This document shows positions 1-8,187 of a stretch of DNA of 64,000 bases, in pieces. Source of the stretch: Pseudomonas putida (GTDB lineage: Bacteria > Pseudomonadota > Gammaproteobacteria > Pseudomonadales > Pseudomonadaceae). The notes beneath the pieces are model-generated. The model was not told the DNA's origin. It was given only the letters and a program-made list of their open reading frames with translations, and ran no database searches. Numbering within the stretch: the first letter of the stretch is position 1; each line of letters starts with the position of its first letter. The position numbers were made by a program, and so were the translations under genes. The stretch covers positions 992,001-1,056,000 of the forward strand of contig NZ_JANHLD010000001.1 in NCBI RefSeq assembly GCF_028682455.1. The letters are read 5' to 3'.

Positions 1-252
1 ACCCGCTCTATCGCCCGCGAGCTTGCGCCCACCGGTATTCGCGTCAACAGCCTGGTACCGGGCCCGACCAATACCCCGATGATGGCCGGGGTTGCCGAGG
101 AACACATGCAGGCGATGCTCAAGAACGTGCCCCTGGGACGCCTGTGCGAAACCGACGAGATCGCCGGGGTAGCGGTGTTCCTGGCAGGCGACGACGCCAG
201 CTTCATCACCGGCCAGAACATTGCAGTCAACGGCGGCATGGCCTTTATCTGA
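1..252 (+). CDS. SDR family oxidoreductase, C-terminal part
   Basis: This is the last 83 codons of a short-chain dehydrogenase/reductase whose start lies before the window. The visible part reads from the helix after the catalytic Tyr/Lys (ARELAPTGIRVNSLVPGPT) to the usual SDR ending with a TGQN segment and a VNGG motif, then TGA. An NAD(P)-dependent alcohol/ketone oxidoreductase is expected. The next SDR gene starts 10 bp downstream on the same strand, so the two are probably co-transcribed. The substrate cannot be read from this fragment; a hydroxysteroid is plausible from the neighbourhood. Confidence 0.85.
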   Translation, partial: TRSIARELAPTGIRVNSLVPGPTNTPMMAGVAEEHMQAMLKNVPLGRLCETDEIAGVAVFLAGDDASFITGQNIAVNGGMAFI

Positions 253-262
253 GGGGGAAACA

Positions 263-1036
263 ATGAGCAAACGACTAACCGGCAAGATTGCCTTCATCAC
301 CGGTGCAGGCTCCGGCATCGGCCAGGCCACGGCCCTGCGCTTTGCCGAAGAGGGCGCAACCGTGGTGCTGTGCGGGCGACGCGAGCAGCCCTTGCAGCAG
401 GTGCTGGAACAGATCCAGGCCGCAGGCGGGCAGGGTCACATCGCCGTGGCCGATGTGAGCGACGAGCAGGCCTATGTCGGCGCCCTGGAAGACGCGGCCC
501 GGCGCCATGGCCGCCTGGACATTCTGGTCAACAACGCCATGGCCTACACATGGGGCGGCGTCGATACCCTGTCGACCGCCGACTGGCACGCCAACTTCAG
601 CACCACCGTCGATGGCACCTTCTTCGGCACCCGCACCGCCATGCGCCTGATGAAAGACCAGGGCGGCGGCGCCATCGTCAACATCGCCTCGATCTGCGGC
701 CTGTTCGGCACGGCCTGGATGGCCGGCTACTCGGCGGCCAAGGCAGCGGTGATCAACTTCAGCCGGGCGGTGGCCAGCGAAGGCGCGGCGCACAACATCC
801 GTTGCAACGTGGTGATTCCGGGCGTGGTCGACACCCCGGCCACCGCGGGCATGCTCAGCGACGCGAAAACCCGTCGCAACACCGAAAAGGTCATTCCCAT
901 GCAGCGGGTCGGCCTGCCGGTGGAGCTGGCCAACGCAATCCTGTTCCTGGCCAGCGACGAAGCCTCCTACGTGACAGGTGCAAGCCTGGCGGTGGATGGC
1001 GGGCGCAGCTCGGACCTGTACACGGTGCTGGAGTGA
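263..1036 (+). CDS. SDR family oxidoreductase
   Basis: This is a full-length classical SDR of 257 aa. The cofactor motif GAGSGIG is near residue 13, the NNA segment is present, and the catalytic S...YSAAK set lies around residues 140-160. The ATG at 263 was chosen because a purine-rich site (GAGGGGGAAA) precedes it; the frame stays open further upstream. The stop overlaps the start of the SnoaL gene (TGATG), so the two are translationally coupled. It is likely a hydroxysteroid or hydroxyacyl-CoA dehydrogenase of the bile-acid/steroid pathway. That role is inferred from its neighbours only. Confidence 0.85.
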   Translation: MSKRLTGKIAFITGAGSGIGQATALRFAEEGATVVLCGRREQPLQQVLEQIQAAGGQGHIAVADVSDEQAYVGALEDAARRHGRLDILVNNAMAYTWGGVDTLSTADWHANFSTTVDGTFFGTRTAMRLMKDQGGGAIVNIASICGLFGTAWMAGYSAAKAAVINFSRAVASEGAAHNIRCNVVIPGVVDTPATAGMLSDAKTRRNTEKVIPMQRVGLPVELANAILFLASDEASYVTGASLAVDGGRSSDLYTVLE

Positions 1037-1665
1037 TGGACATGGACGCGCTGCACGCGCGCATCGACCGCCTCGAGTCGCTGGATGCCATCCGCCAGCT
1101 GGCAGGCAAGTACGCCCTGGCCCTGGACATGCGCGACATGGACGCCATGGCCAACTGCTTTGTACCGGACGTGAACGTCGGCCGCGACAAACAGGGCCGC
1201 GCGCACTTCAAGGCCTGGCTGGACGACACCATGCGCCGCCAGTTCCACGGTACCTCCCATCACCTGGGCCAGCACATCATCGAGTTCAGCGATGCCGACC
1301 ATGCCACCGGCGTGGTCTATTCGAAGAACGAGCATGAGACCGGGGCGGAGTGGGTGATCATGCAGATGCTGTACTGGGACGATTACGAGCGGGTTGACGG
1401 GCAGTGGTGCTTTCGTCGGCGGCTGCCGTGCTACTGGTACGCCACCGACCTGAACAAACCACCGATTGGCGGCATGAAAATGCGCTGGCCGGGGCGTGAG
1501 CCTTATGCCGGCAGCTTTCATGAGCTGTTTCCGTCGTGGGATACGTTCTGGGCCCAGCGTCCGGACAAGGACGCCTTGCCGCAGATTGCCGAGCCGGCGC
1601 CGCTGGAGCAGTTTCTGCTGACCATGCGCCGCGGGGCGGGGGAGCCGAAGATTCGCGTTCGGTAG
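1036..1665 (+). CDS. SnoaL-like (NTF2-fold) protein, candidate steroid dehydratase
   Basis: The product is 209 aa with an N-terminal half of the SnoaL_4/NTF2-like type (LESLDAIRQLAGKYALALD). Tyr26 and Asp31 are five residues apart, and His80 follows in a SHHLGQH segment. From memory this layout resembles the catalytic Tyr/Asp/His of the bile acid 7-alpha-dehydratase BaiE. The gene overlaps the upstream SDR by one base. Its last 85 bp recur at 9097-9182, on the far side of the toxin module. The product could be a hydroxysteroid dehydratase, an isomerase, or only a binding protein; the fold is much surer than the reaction. Confidence 0.7.
   Translation: MDMDALHARIDRLESLDAIRQLAGKYALALDMRDMDAMANCFVPDVNVGRDKQGRAHFKAWLDDTMRRQFHGTSHHLGQHIIEFSDADHATGVVYSKNEHETGAEWVIMQMLYWDDYERVDGQWCFRRRLPCYWYATDLNKPPIGGMKMRWPGREPYAGSFHELFPSWDTFWAQRPDKDALPQIAEPAPLEQFLLTMRRGAGEPKIRVR
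1572..1656 (+). repeat. Left copy of an ~85-bp direct repeat flanking the effector module
   Basis: The 3' end of the SnoaL gene, starting CGCCTTGCCGCAGATTGCCG and ending at GAAGATTCGC, reappears at 9097-9182 in the same orientation. By eye there are about three substitutions and one inserted A. Everything between the two copies is the toxin/immunity module. Confidence 0.9.
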
Positions 1666-1957
1666 TGGAGGCCATCGGCGGCAAGGCCGGCTCCCACCAG
1701 GCTGACTGATCAAGACAGTTGCTCCCACCGTTGCCTCAACTGAAGCCAGAAAATGTAGATGCATTTTAGGAAGCGTCTGACATCAAGTTGTTTCCACTCT
1801 TGGTAGATTTTCCCTCTTTCACGCCGGCCCAAGCACGATTCGTCTTGGGCATGGCGTTGTTTTGTCTCCGGTTTAAGGACAAACCCATGCTCGCGGCGGG
1901 CAGCCGCAGCTCGCCCGCCAATGGCGGTTATAACCTCGACTTGAACAAGGACGTGCG

Positions 1958-4900
1958 ATGTACAAGCCCGCAACAGAAGCCGAACTGAAACGGGCCCGGC
2001 GTAACCAGCAATTCACCAACGCGCCTATCGGCAGGGGGCAGTGCCCTTGGCAACAGCCGGAGGTGGCGATATTCCCGGTGCGGTATGCCCTGGACGAATC
2101 CCCGCTTGGCAAAGGCAGTCACCAGGGGCCGAATCCACTTCCGGCCGGCTGGTCGAGCAAACTGCCTGAACTGCACACCCGCAGCTACACCCTGCGCCAG
2201 TTACGCGATGGCTGGCTGTATGTGTGGAACAGTGTCGACCAGACATTCCATGAATATCAGGTATCCGGTGAGCACTTCACGCGTCACCTGTGGACTGACA
2301 GCCAGTTGAACCAGGATGTTCGTCACAACCCGGGTGAAACCCACCCATACCTGCTCTATTCTCGGCGCAGCCAGCTGCGTATCGCCTATTCGCCAGTGCA
2401 ATGGACCTGGCGCCTGTGCGAGCTGATGCGCAGCAATCCCCACGCACAGCGCCAATGGATGCGCAGCCTCGATCTGCCGGGATTTTGCGCCAGCGGCCAA
2501 GCCGAGCACGGCGACGAGATTACCGAGCTGGGCAAGCGCGTGACGGATATCTTCGTCTATGGCGCAACAGCGCCGACCTTCACCAGCACGCTGTTGCCCA
2601 CCATCGCGAGCGAGCCTGGCCTGCCGTACAAACCCGCGTTTGAGGAGGCGCTGGTGCGCGGCAGGGTGCCCGAACAGGACACCGCGCTGTTTATCGCCCT
2701 GGACGATCCGTTAGCCATGGTCGACGACCTGAGCATGAACCTTATAGGTCGGGTCCTGGAGCAGCGCCAGTTTGAAAGCCTGCATCAACACAGGCTGGAA
2801 AGCGCTGTCGCCGTCGAGCGGTTGTGTGGTTTTGATACCGATGCGTTTATCCCGGACACGCTCCACGACCCACTGCAACGCCAAGCCTATACCGACGATC
2901 TGTACCGCTTGCTCAACGCCCTGGATGAAGTCGAGCGCGGCAAGGATCTGGTCTCTGCCGATCTGGGCGGCGTGGTGGAATTGGGCGCAACCTCGGCAAT
3001 CACTGCCGTCAAGGCCTCGTTTGTGGCCCGTTGGGGGCAACTGCCCACTCAAGGCGACTGGCCAGCTGCGCTTGAAGAATGGAATGCCAAGCGCTTATGG
3101 CGCCAAGACGTGCGCTTTGACGACGTACAGCAGTACCTGAGTCAGACCACGGCCCAGGCGCAACGGTTGCAGGACCATTGCCAGCGCAGCGAAGCCGATC
3201 TGCTCACCTGGCTTGACCGTCTGAAGCCCAGCGCAGAGGCCGTTTACCACGACACCTGCAACGTCGAGCAGGCCAGCCAACTGCTGGAGACCGCCCATGC
3301 GCTGTACACCGTACTGGCCAATGGGCAGGCCGGGCAACAGTGGCTGTGCCGGCAGGCTGAGCGCCCGAGCAGCCTGTTCGGCCTGGCACTGTTCAACTTC
3401 AACCCGCAAGTGGCGACCTTGATCAAAACCGTGTCGCACAACTTCAGTACCTACGGCACGCTTGACGATCAGGGCCGTGAAGGCGATGGCAGCACCCCCG
3501 CGCTAACCCCGAGCTCGGCGGCGGATGCCTCCAGCCTGGCCAGCCGAGCCAATGAGCTCAAAGCGGTCTTTGACCTGGAGACCCTACAGCGCAGCCAGCA
3601 CTACCAGGCCATGAACAGCGCCGCCCGGCAAGCCCTGAGCACCCTGGTCACAGTCGCCAACCACCAGGCGCGGGATGCCTGGCATGGGCTGAGCGGCATA
3701 CTGCTGCCGGCCATGAAGCAACAGATCGGCTTTACCCTTGCGGCGACCCAGGTGTTGATCTCCACGGAAATCTCCAGTGCCACCCAGCTGCTGGTGAATC
3801 CGGTCTACGCCCGCGAGTACCAGGCCTGGCTGCTGCAAGTGCAAATTGTGAGCAATAAGATAAGCGGCGCCAAACGCGTGTTGCAGCGCTCCGGTAAGCG
3901 CCACGACCAGCGCAGCGCGCGCATTTATCTGCAAACCCATGAAGAGCAGCTGAAGGCGCTGTTATTGAAACGCCCTAATCAGGTCATAGCCCAGGCAACG
4001 GGAACCACGCGCCTGAATGCCAGCCTGGGGCAAATCAACAGCTGGCTCGCCGACCTGGGGCAGGGAGAGGTGAGGGCGCAACTGAAAATAGCCGGTACTT
4101 TTGAGTACCTGACGCGCACCAAAGCCTGGATGGGGCAAAACCTCGGTAACGCCCTGCCGGCATTGTTGGTCGGCTTGAATGCCTGGAACCTCTGGAACAG
4201 TGCTAAGCAAGCGCAGAACGACGGTCGTTTTACTGCTGATGAGTGGCGCACGGTGAGTTCTCATGCCGCGTATGCAGGCAATGCCCTTGCGGCGCTGTGG
4301 GTTGGGCCGGCATGGAAGCGGGCGGGGGGGATGACTGCGAAGTTGGGGGAGAAAACGCTTAAGGTTGCTCAGGCTGGATATTCTCAATGGTTAGGAAAAG
4401 CCAGAACTGCTGCCAGCGGCAGCGCTCAGGCCGTGCTGGCAAACGAATTTGCGGCGGTTTCGAAAGGTTTGATTTTCCGCACGGTGACGTGGGCAGCGTT
4501 GGGGGCCGTTGCAGCTGGGCTAGAGGCGTGGCAGATTTCTGAAGAGGTTGGCAGGGCTACCAGTAAGGAAGAGAAATCGATGCTGTCATGGAAGCAATAT
4601 TCTGCTGCGACTATCGCTGCTGTTGCCACGGGCCAGCTAATTGGTGCACGCCTCGGCTATTGGTTCAGCTTTGCCTGGGTAATGTCGACACCGGTGACGA
4701 TCATACTAGCGCTCCTCGGGATCACTTACTTGATGGTTTCCATGGCCGCCAACCGCGTCAAACGTGAGGGGCTACGTCTGTGGTTGTATCGTTGCAGCTG
4801 GGGGCGCGGGGCAACAGCGCAATGGCAAGGCGAAAAAGGGCATCTCGAGCAGATGCAAGCGCTGTTGGAGACCCTGCAGCGACCCACGGTAGTGGGAAGA

Positions 4901-5428
4901 GCCCTGTCTCACGGAGGCGGTAGCACTCCACGGCGGTGGCTGGGCTTCTGGGTACAAATTCAATTGCCTACAGCGTTGGCAGGCAAAGACCTGACCTTGC
5001 AACCGACAGTGGTTCAGCGTCGCACTTTTACCCACGATGTACTGGAGGCTACGGAAGATAGCTTCTACAGCCAGTTTCTTGATGGCAATTGGGTTGATCC
5101 GAAGCTGCTCGGAGTGTTGCCCGACGGGCCAGGAAATAACCTTCACACAGCGGATTTTACTTCCACCTCGAAGGAGCAACACCGCCTATGGCAAGTCTGG
5201 GTGGATTGTACGACGGCCAGCCCGACCCTTGAGTTGGAGGTTAAATACCCACCTGGGGTGTGGCAACGATCAGATGACCGCGGTTACATGTTTCGACTGG
5301 CTTTGGAATGGGCCACCAGTGAAGCCGATCGTGCCAATGATGCGTTTAGTAGTGAGTTGCTGGAGCAGGATGGCATTGTGCTTTCCAATCAGCACACGCA
5401 GCTATTAAAGCTGTCCATCCCCCATTAA
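1958..5428 (+). CDS. VasX/BTH_I2691-type T6SS effector (membrane-acting toxin)
   Basis: This is a large 1156-aa protein with no signal peptide. The N-terminal ~250 residues (CPWQQPEVAIFPVRYALDE; SYTLRQLRDGWLYVWN) match the VasX N-terminal region of type VI secretion effectors as I remember it. The middle is helical and polar. Hydrophobic segments lie near residues 728-749, 769-787, 837-858, 880-907 and 911-930, and a soluble tail follows, so a membrane-disrupting mode is likely. The ATG has a good site (AAGGA, 1947-1951). No vgrG, PAAR or adaptor gene is adjacent, so this is an orphan cargo module. Codon and base use are less GC-rich than in the steroid genes. The last ~130 bp are repeated between the downstream genes. 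The 292 bp upstream hold only a short REP-like stretch near 1679. Confidence 0.75.
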   Translation: MYKPATEAELKRARRNQQFTNAPIGRGQCPWQQPEVAIFPVRYALDESPLGKGSHQGPNPLPAGWSSKLPELHTRSYTLRQLRDGWLYVWNSVDQTFHEYQVSGEHFTRHLWTDSQLNQDVRHNPGETHPYLLYSRRSQLRIAYSPVQWTWRLCELMRSNPHAQRQWMRSLDLPGFCASGQAEHGDEITELGKRVTDIFVYGATAPTFTSTLLPTIASEPGLPYKPAFEEALVRGRVPEQDTALFIALDDPLAMVDDLSMNLIGRVLEQRQFESLHQHRLESAVAVERLCGFDTDAFIPDTLHDPLQRQAYTDDLYRLLNALDEVERGKDLVSADLGGVVELGATSAITAVKASFVARWGQLPTQGDWPAALEEWNAKRLWRQDVRFDDVQQYLSQTTAQAQRLQDHCQRSEADLLTWLDRLKPSAEAVYHDTCNVEQASQLLETAHALYTVLANGQAGQQWLCRQAERPSSLFGLALFNFNPQVATLIKTVSHNFSTYGTLDDQGREGDGSTPALTPSSAADASSLASRANELKAVFDLETLQRSQHYQAMNSAARQALSTLVTVANHQARDAWHGLSGILLPAMKQQIGFTLAATQVLISTEISSATQLLVNPVYAREYQAWLLQVQIVSNKISGAKRVLQRSGKRHDQRSARIYLQTHEEQLKALLLKRPNQVIAQATGTTRLNASLGQINSWLADLGQGEVRAQLKIAGTFEYLTRTKAWMGQNLGNALPALLVGLNAWNLWNSAKQAQNDGRFTADEWRTVSSHAAYAGNALAALWVGPAWKRAGGMTAKLGEKTLKVAQAGYSQWLGKARTAASGSAQAVLANEFAAVSKGLIFRTVTWAALGAVAAGLEAWQISEEVGRATSKEEKSMLSWKQYSAATIAAVATGQLIGARLGYWFSFAWVMSTPVTIILALLGITYLMVSMAANRVKREGLRLWLYRCSWGRGATAQWQGEKGHLEQMQALLETLQRPTVVGRALSHGGGSTPRRWLGFWVQIQLPTALAGKDLTLQPTVVQRRTFTHDVLEATEDSFYSQFLDGNWVDPKLLGVLPDGPGNNLHTADFTSTSKEQHRLWQVWVDCTTASPTLELEVKYPPGVWQRSDDRGYMFRLALEWATSEADRANDAFSSELLEQDGIVLSNQHTQLLKLSIPH

Positions 5429-5448
5429 TTTGATTGTTGAGCGCTGGT

Positions 5449-6204
5449 ATGTTGAATTTTAATAAGCCCCTTGCGCTACCGTCGCAGCTTGAATGGAAGT
5501 TTGCGCATGAGCCTGAGCTGTTGAGTTGGACAATTCGGGCGCGCAATTACAATACATTCGTGGCTAACTGTATGTTCGCCTTCATGTCAGTCGTGCTAGT
5601 GGGGTTGTCATATTTTTTGTACTCAACTCCTGCAGGGGGTGAGGGGGTTTTACCTCGATTAATAGCAAGCCTGTGCTTTTATATAATTTTTTCCCTTGTA
5701 GTTGCCAGTATGACTCATCAGCGGATGAATTTCGCTTTTCGCCTCACCCACTCTGGAGTGGAATATTGTAAGTGGAAAGATTTTCCCAAGTGGGCGCTGA
5801 CGTTTTTGAAATGGCTTACGGGCATCACGGCGATTTTCTTCGTTTTCATGGCGGTCATTGATCCCTCACTCTTGCTTGGCGCGTTGATAGGGCCAGGAGG
5901 CCTCGCTTTGACATACCTCTCCATGGCGAACTCAAAGAGTTACCAGGAAATGCAAACCGAATACCATCACCATGAATTTAAGTGGGACGAGTTTACGCAG
6001 CTCGCTATCGCTACCAATCGTGAGGTCGTCGATTTGAAGTACAGCGTCATCCTAGAAGGGGATGACTTTGTAACCAGGTGGAGCCTAAATATTTTTTGTA
6101 AACGTAAACAGAAAGAAAAGGTAGCGGAACTCATCAGGCCTTATCTGTCCCCAGGTGTGCCTTTCATTAAGGCTAAAGTTAATGTTCCACTCAGCACGGA
6201 TTGA
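5449..6204 (+). CDS. Immunity-like inner-membrane protein, copy 1
   Basis: The product is 251 aa with two hydrophobic pairs, near residues 35-55 and 65-88, then 125-143 and 146-165. Soluble N- and C-terminal parts carry the conserved segments WTIRARNYNTF, MTHQRMNFAFR and NIFCKRKQKEK. The gene follows the effector stop by 20 bp, the usual arrangement for a cognate immunity gene. A membrane immunity protein suits a toxin with transmembrane segments. I know of no specific named family beyond a loose resemblance to YcxB-like membrane proteins. The ATG at 5449 was preferred to the upstream TTG at 5434; the ribosome site is weak. The gene is AT-richer than the flanking steroid genes. Confidence 0.75.
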   Translation: MLNFNKPLALPSQLEWKFAHEPELLSWTIRARNYNTFVANCMFAFMSVVLVGLSYFLYSTPAGGEGVLPRLIASLCFYIIFSLVVASMTHQRMNFAFRLTHSGVEYCKWKDFPKWALTFLKWLTGITAIFFVFMAVIDPSLLLGALIGPGGLALTYLSMANSKSYQEMQTEYHHHEFKWDEFTQLAIATNREVVDLKYSVILEGDDFVTRWSLNIFCKRKQKEKVAELIRPYLSPGVPFIKAKVNVPLSTD

Positions 6205-6341
6205 TGGGGCTGGCTTTGGAATGGGCCACCCGTGAGGCCGATCGTGCCAATGATGCGTTTGGTAGTGAGCTGCTGGAGCAGGATGGCATTGTGCTTTCCA
6301 ATCAGTGTACACAGCTATTAAAGCTGTCCGTCCCCCATTAA
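6204..6341 (+). pseudogene. Duplicated effector C-terminal tail, spacer 1
   Basis: A 45-codon frame (MGLALEWATREADRAND...) repeats the effector's last 43 residues and ends with the same VPH-stop. Its ATG overlaps the stop of immunity copy 1 (TGATG), so it could be translated by coupling, but it is most simply a by-product of the 913-bp duplication. Confidence 0.8.
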
Positions 6342-6361
6342 TTTGATTGTTGAACACTGGT

Positions 6362-7117
6362 ATGTTGAATTTAAATAAGCCCCTTGCGCTACCGTCGCAG
6401 CTTGAATGGAAGTTTGCGCATGAGCCTGAATTGTTGGGTTGGACGATTCGGGCGCGCAATTACAATACGTTTGTGGCAAACTGCATGTTTTTGTTTATGT
6501 CTGCCTTGATAATGGGTTGGACGTATTTTTTGCACACAACCCCAGGGCCAAATGAAAGTGTTTTGTCCGCGTATTTGGTTAGCCTGTGTTTCTATATTGT
6601 TTGCTCACTTGCAATTGCCAGTATGACTCATCAGCGGATGAATTTCGCTTTTCGCTTCACTCAATCTGGTGTGGAGTATTGTAATTGGAAGGATTTTCCA
6701 AAGTGGGCGCTGACGTTTTTGAAATGGCTTACGGGCATAACGGCGATTTTCTTTATTTTCATGGCAGCCATTGATCCATCATTCTTGTTTGGCGCGTTGA
6801 TAGGGCCAGGAGGCCTCGCTTTGACATACCTCTCCATGGCGAACTCAAAGAGTTACCAGGAAATGCAAACCGAATACCATCATTATGCATTTAAATGGGA
6901 GGATTTTACGCAGCTCGCCATCGCTACCAATCGTGAGGTCATCGATTTGAAGTACAGCGTCATCCTAGAAGGGGATGACTTTGTAACCAGGTGGAGCCTA
7001 AATATTTTTTGTAAACGTAAACAGAAAGAAAAGGTAGCGGAACTCATCGGGCCTTATCTGTCCCCAGGTGTGCCTTTCATTAAGGCTAAAGTTAATGTTC
7101 CACTCAGCACGGATTGA
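6362..7117 (+). CDS. Immunity-like inner-membrane protein, copy 2
   Basis: This 251-aa paralogue of copy 1 has the same four-helix layout. It differs mainly in the first hairpin, residues ~40-80 (FLFMSALIMGWTYFLHTTPG), where copies 1, 3 and 4 read AFMSVVLVGLSYFLYSTPAG. The C-terminal third is almost identical to copies 1 and 4. The start at 6362 is positionally equivalent to the other copies. The variable first hairpin could change which toxin variant is recognised; that is inference. Confidence 0.75.
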   Translation: MLNLNKPLALPSQLEWKFAHEPELLGWTIRARNYNTFVANCMFLFMSALIMGWTYFLHTTPGPNESVLSAYLVSLCFYIVCSLAIASMTHQRMNFAFRFTQSGVEYCNWKDFPKWALTFLKWLTGITAIFFIFMAAIDPSFLFGALIGPGGLALTYLSMANSKSYQEMQTEYHHYAFKWEDFTQLAIATNREVIDLKYSVILEGDDFVTRWSLNIFCKRKQKEKVAELIGPYLSPGVPFIKAKVNVPLSTD

Positions 7118-7266
7118 TGGGGCTGGCTTTGGAATGGGCCACCAGTGAGGCCGATCGTGCCAATGATGCGTTTAATAGTGAGCTGCTGGAGCAGGATGGC
7201 ATTGTGCTTTCCAATCAGCGTACACAGCTTTTAAAGCTGTTCGTTCCCCATTCATTTGATTGTTGA
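7117..7266 (+). pseudogene. Duplicated effector C-terminal tail, spacer 2
   Basis: This is a second copy of the effector tail frame, starting on the TGATG of immunity copy 2. The effector stop codon is lost here (TAA has become TCA), so the frame runs five codons further to TGA at 7264. That suggests no selection on the tail. Confidence 0.75.
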
Positions 7267-7274
7267 ACACTGGT

Positions 7275-8030
7275 ATGTTGAATTTAAGTAAGCCGCTTGC
7301 GCTTCCGCCGCAGCTTGAATGGAAGTTTGCGCATGAGCCTGAATTGTTGGGTTGGACGATTCGGGCTCGTAATTACAATACGTTTGTGGCTAACTGTATG
7401 TTTGCCTTCATGTCAGTCGTGCTAGTGGGGTTGTCATATTTTCTGTACTCAACTCCTGCGGGGGATGAGGACGTTCTATATCGACTTATAACAAGTCTGT
7501 GCTTTTATGTAATATTTTCCCTTGTAATTGCCAGTATGACTCATCAGCGGATGAATTTCGCTTTTCGCTTCACCCAATCCGGAGTGGAGTGTTGTAATTG
7601 GAAAGATTTCCCAGAATGGGCTCTGACTTTTTTGAAGTGGCTTACGGCCCTAACGGCAATTTTCTTTATTTTCATGGCGACCATCGACCCGTTTTTCTTG
7701 TTGGGCGCGCTGATAGGGCCAGGTGGTCTCGGTTTGACGTATCTGTCGATGGCATACTCAAAGAGCTATCGAGACATGCATACCCAATACCATCACCTGA
7801 TTTATGAGTGGAAGGACTTTACGCAGCTGGCGATTGCAACCAATAGAGAGGTTGTAGATTTAAAGTTTACTCATTTCGATAAGCGGCTTGGCCGAATAGT
7901 AAATTGGAGTCTCAATATTTTTTGCAGGCGCAAGCAAAAGCATGACGTAGCAGAATTCATCAAGCCTTTTCTATCTCCCGGTGTGCCTTTCATTAAAGCT
8001 AAAGTTAATGTTCCACTCAGCACGGATTGA
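7275..8030 (+). CDS. Immunity-like inner-membrane protein, copy 3 (divergent C-terminus)
   Basis: This 251-aa paralogue shares its N-terminal ~80 residues with copy 4 (GDEDVLYRLITSLCFYVIFS). It diverges in the C-terminal domain, where the others read YSVILEGDDFVTRWSLNIF and this copy reads FTHFDKRLGRIVNWSLNIF. The final PLSTD end is shared by all. The block of divergence (about nt 7600-7980) between conserved flanks indicates recombination with another allele. The same four hydrophobic segments are present. It may protect against a different effector variant; the sequence alone does not show this. Confidence 0.75.
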   Translation: MLNLSKPLALPPQLEWKFAHEPELLGWTIRARNYNTFVANCMFAFMSVVLVGLSYFLYSTPAGDEDVLYRLITSLCFYVIFSLVIASMTHQRMNFAFRFTQSGVECCNWKDFPEWALTFLKWLTALTAIFFIFMATIDPFFLLGALIGPGGLGLTYLSMAYSKSYRDMHTQYHHLIYEWKDFTQLAIATNREVVDLKFTHFDKRLGRIVNWSLNIFCRRKQKHDVAEFIKPFLSPGVPFIKAKVNVPLSTD

Positions 8031-8179
8031 TGGGGCTGGCTTTGGAATGGGCCACCAGTGAGGCCGACCGTGCCAATGATGCGTTTAATAGTGAGCTGCT
8101 GGAGCAGGATGGCATTGTGCTTTCCAATCAGCGTACACAGCTATTAAAGCTGTCCGTCCCCTATGTATGTGATTATTGA
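8030..8179 (+). pseudogene. Duplicated effector C-terminal tail, spacer 3
   Basis: This is the third repeat of the effector's 3' end. It starts on the TGATG of immunity copy 3 and has lost the effector stop, running on to TGA at 8177. It lies just before immunity copy 4. Confidence 0.75.
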
Positions 8180-8187
8180 GTGTCGGT

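Noticed and set aside
1788..1988. 66-codon frame before the effector, considered as a PAAR or adaptor peptide
   Set aside because: It has no PAAR-type motif, no ribosome site, and runs into the effector start in another frame.
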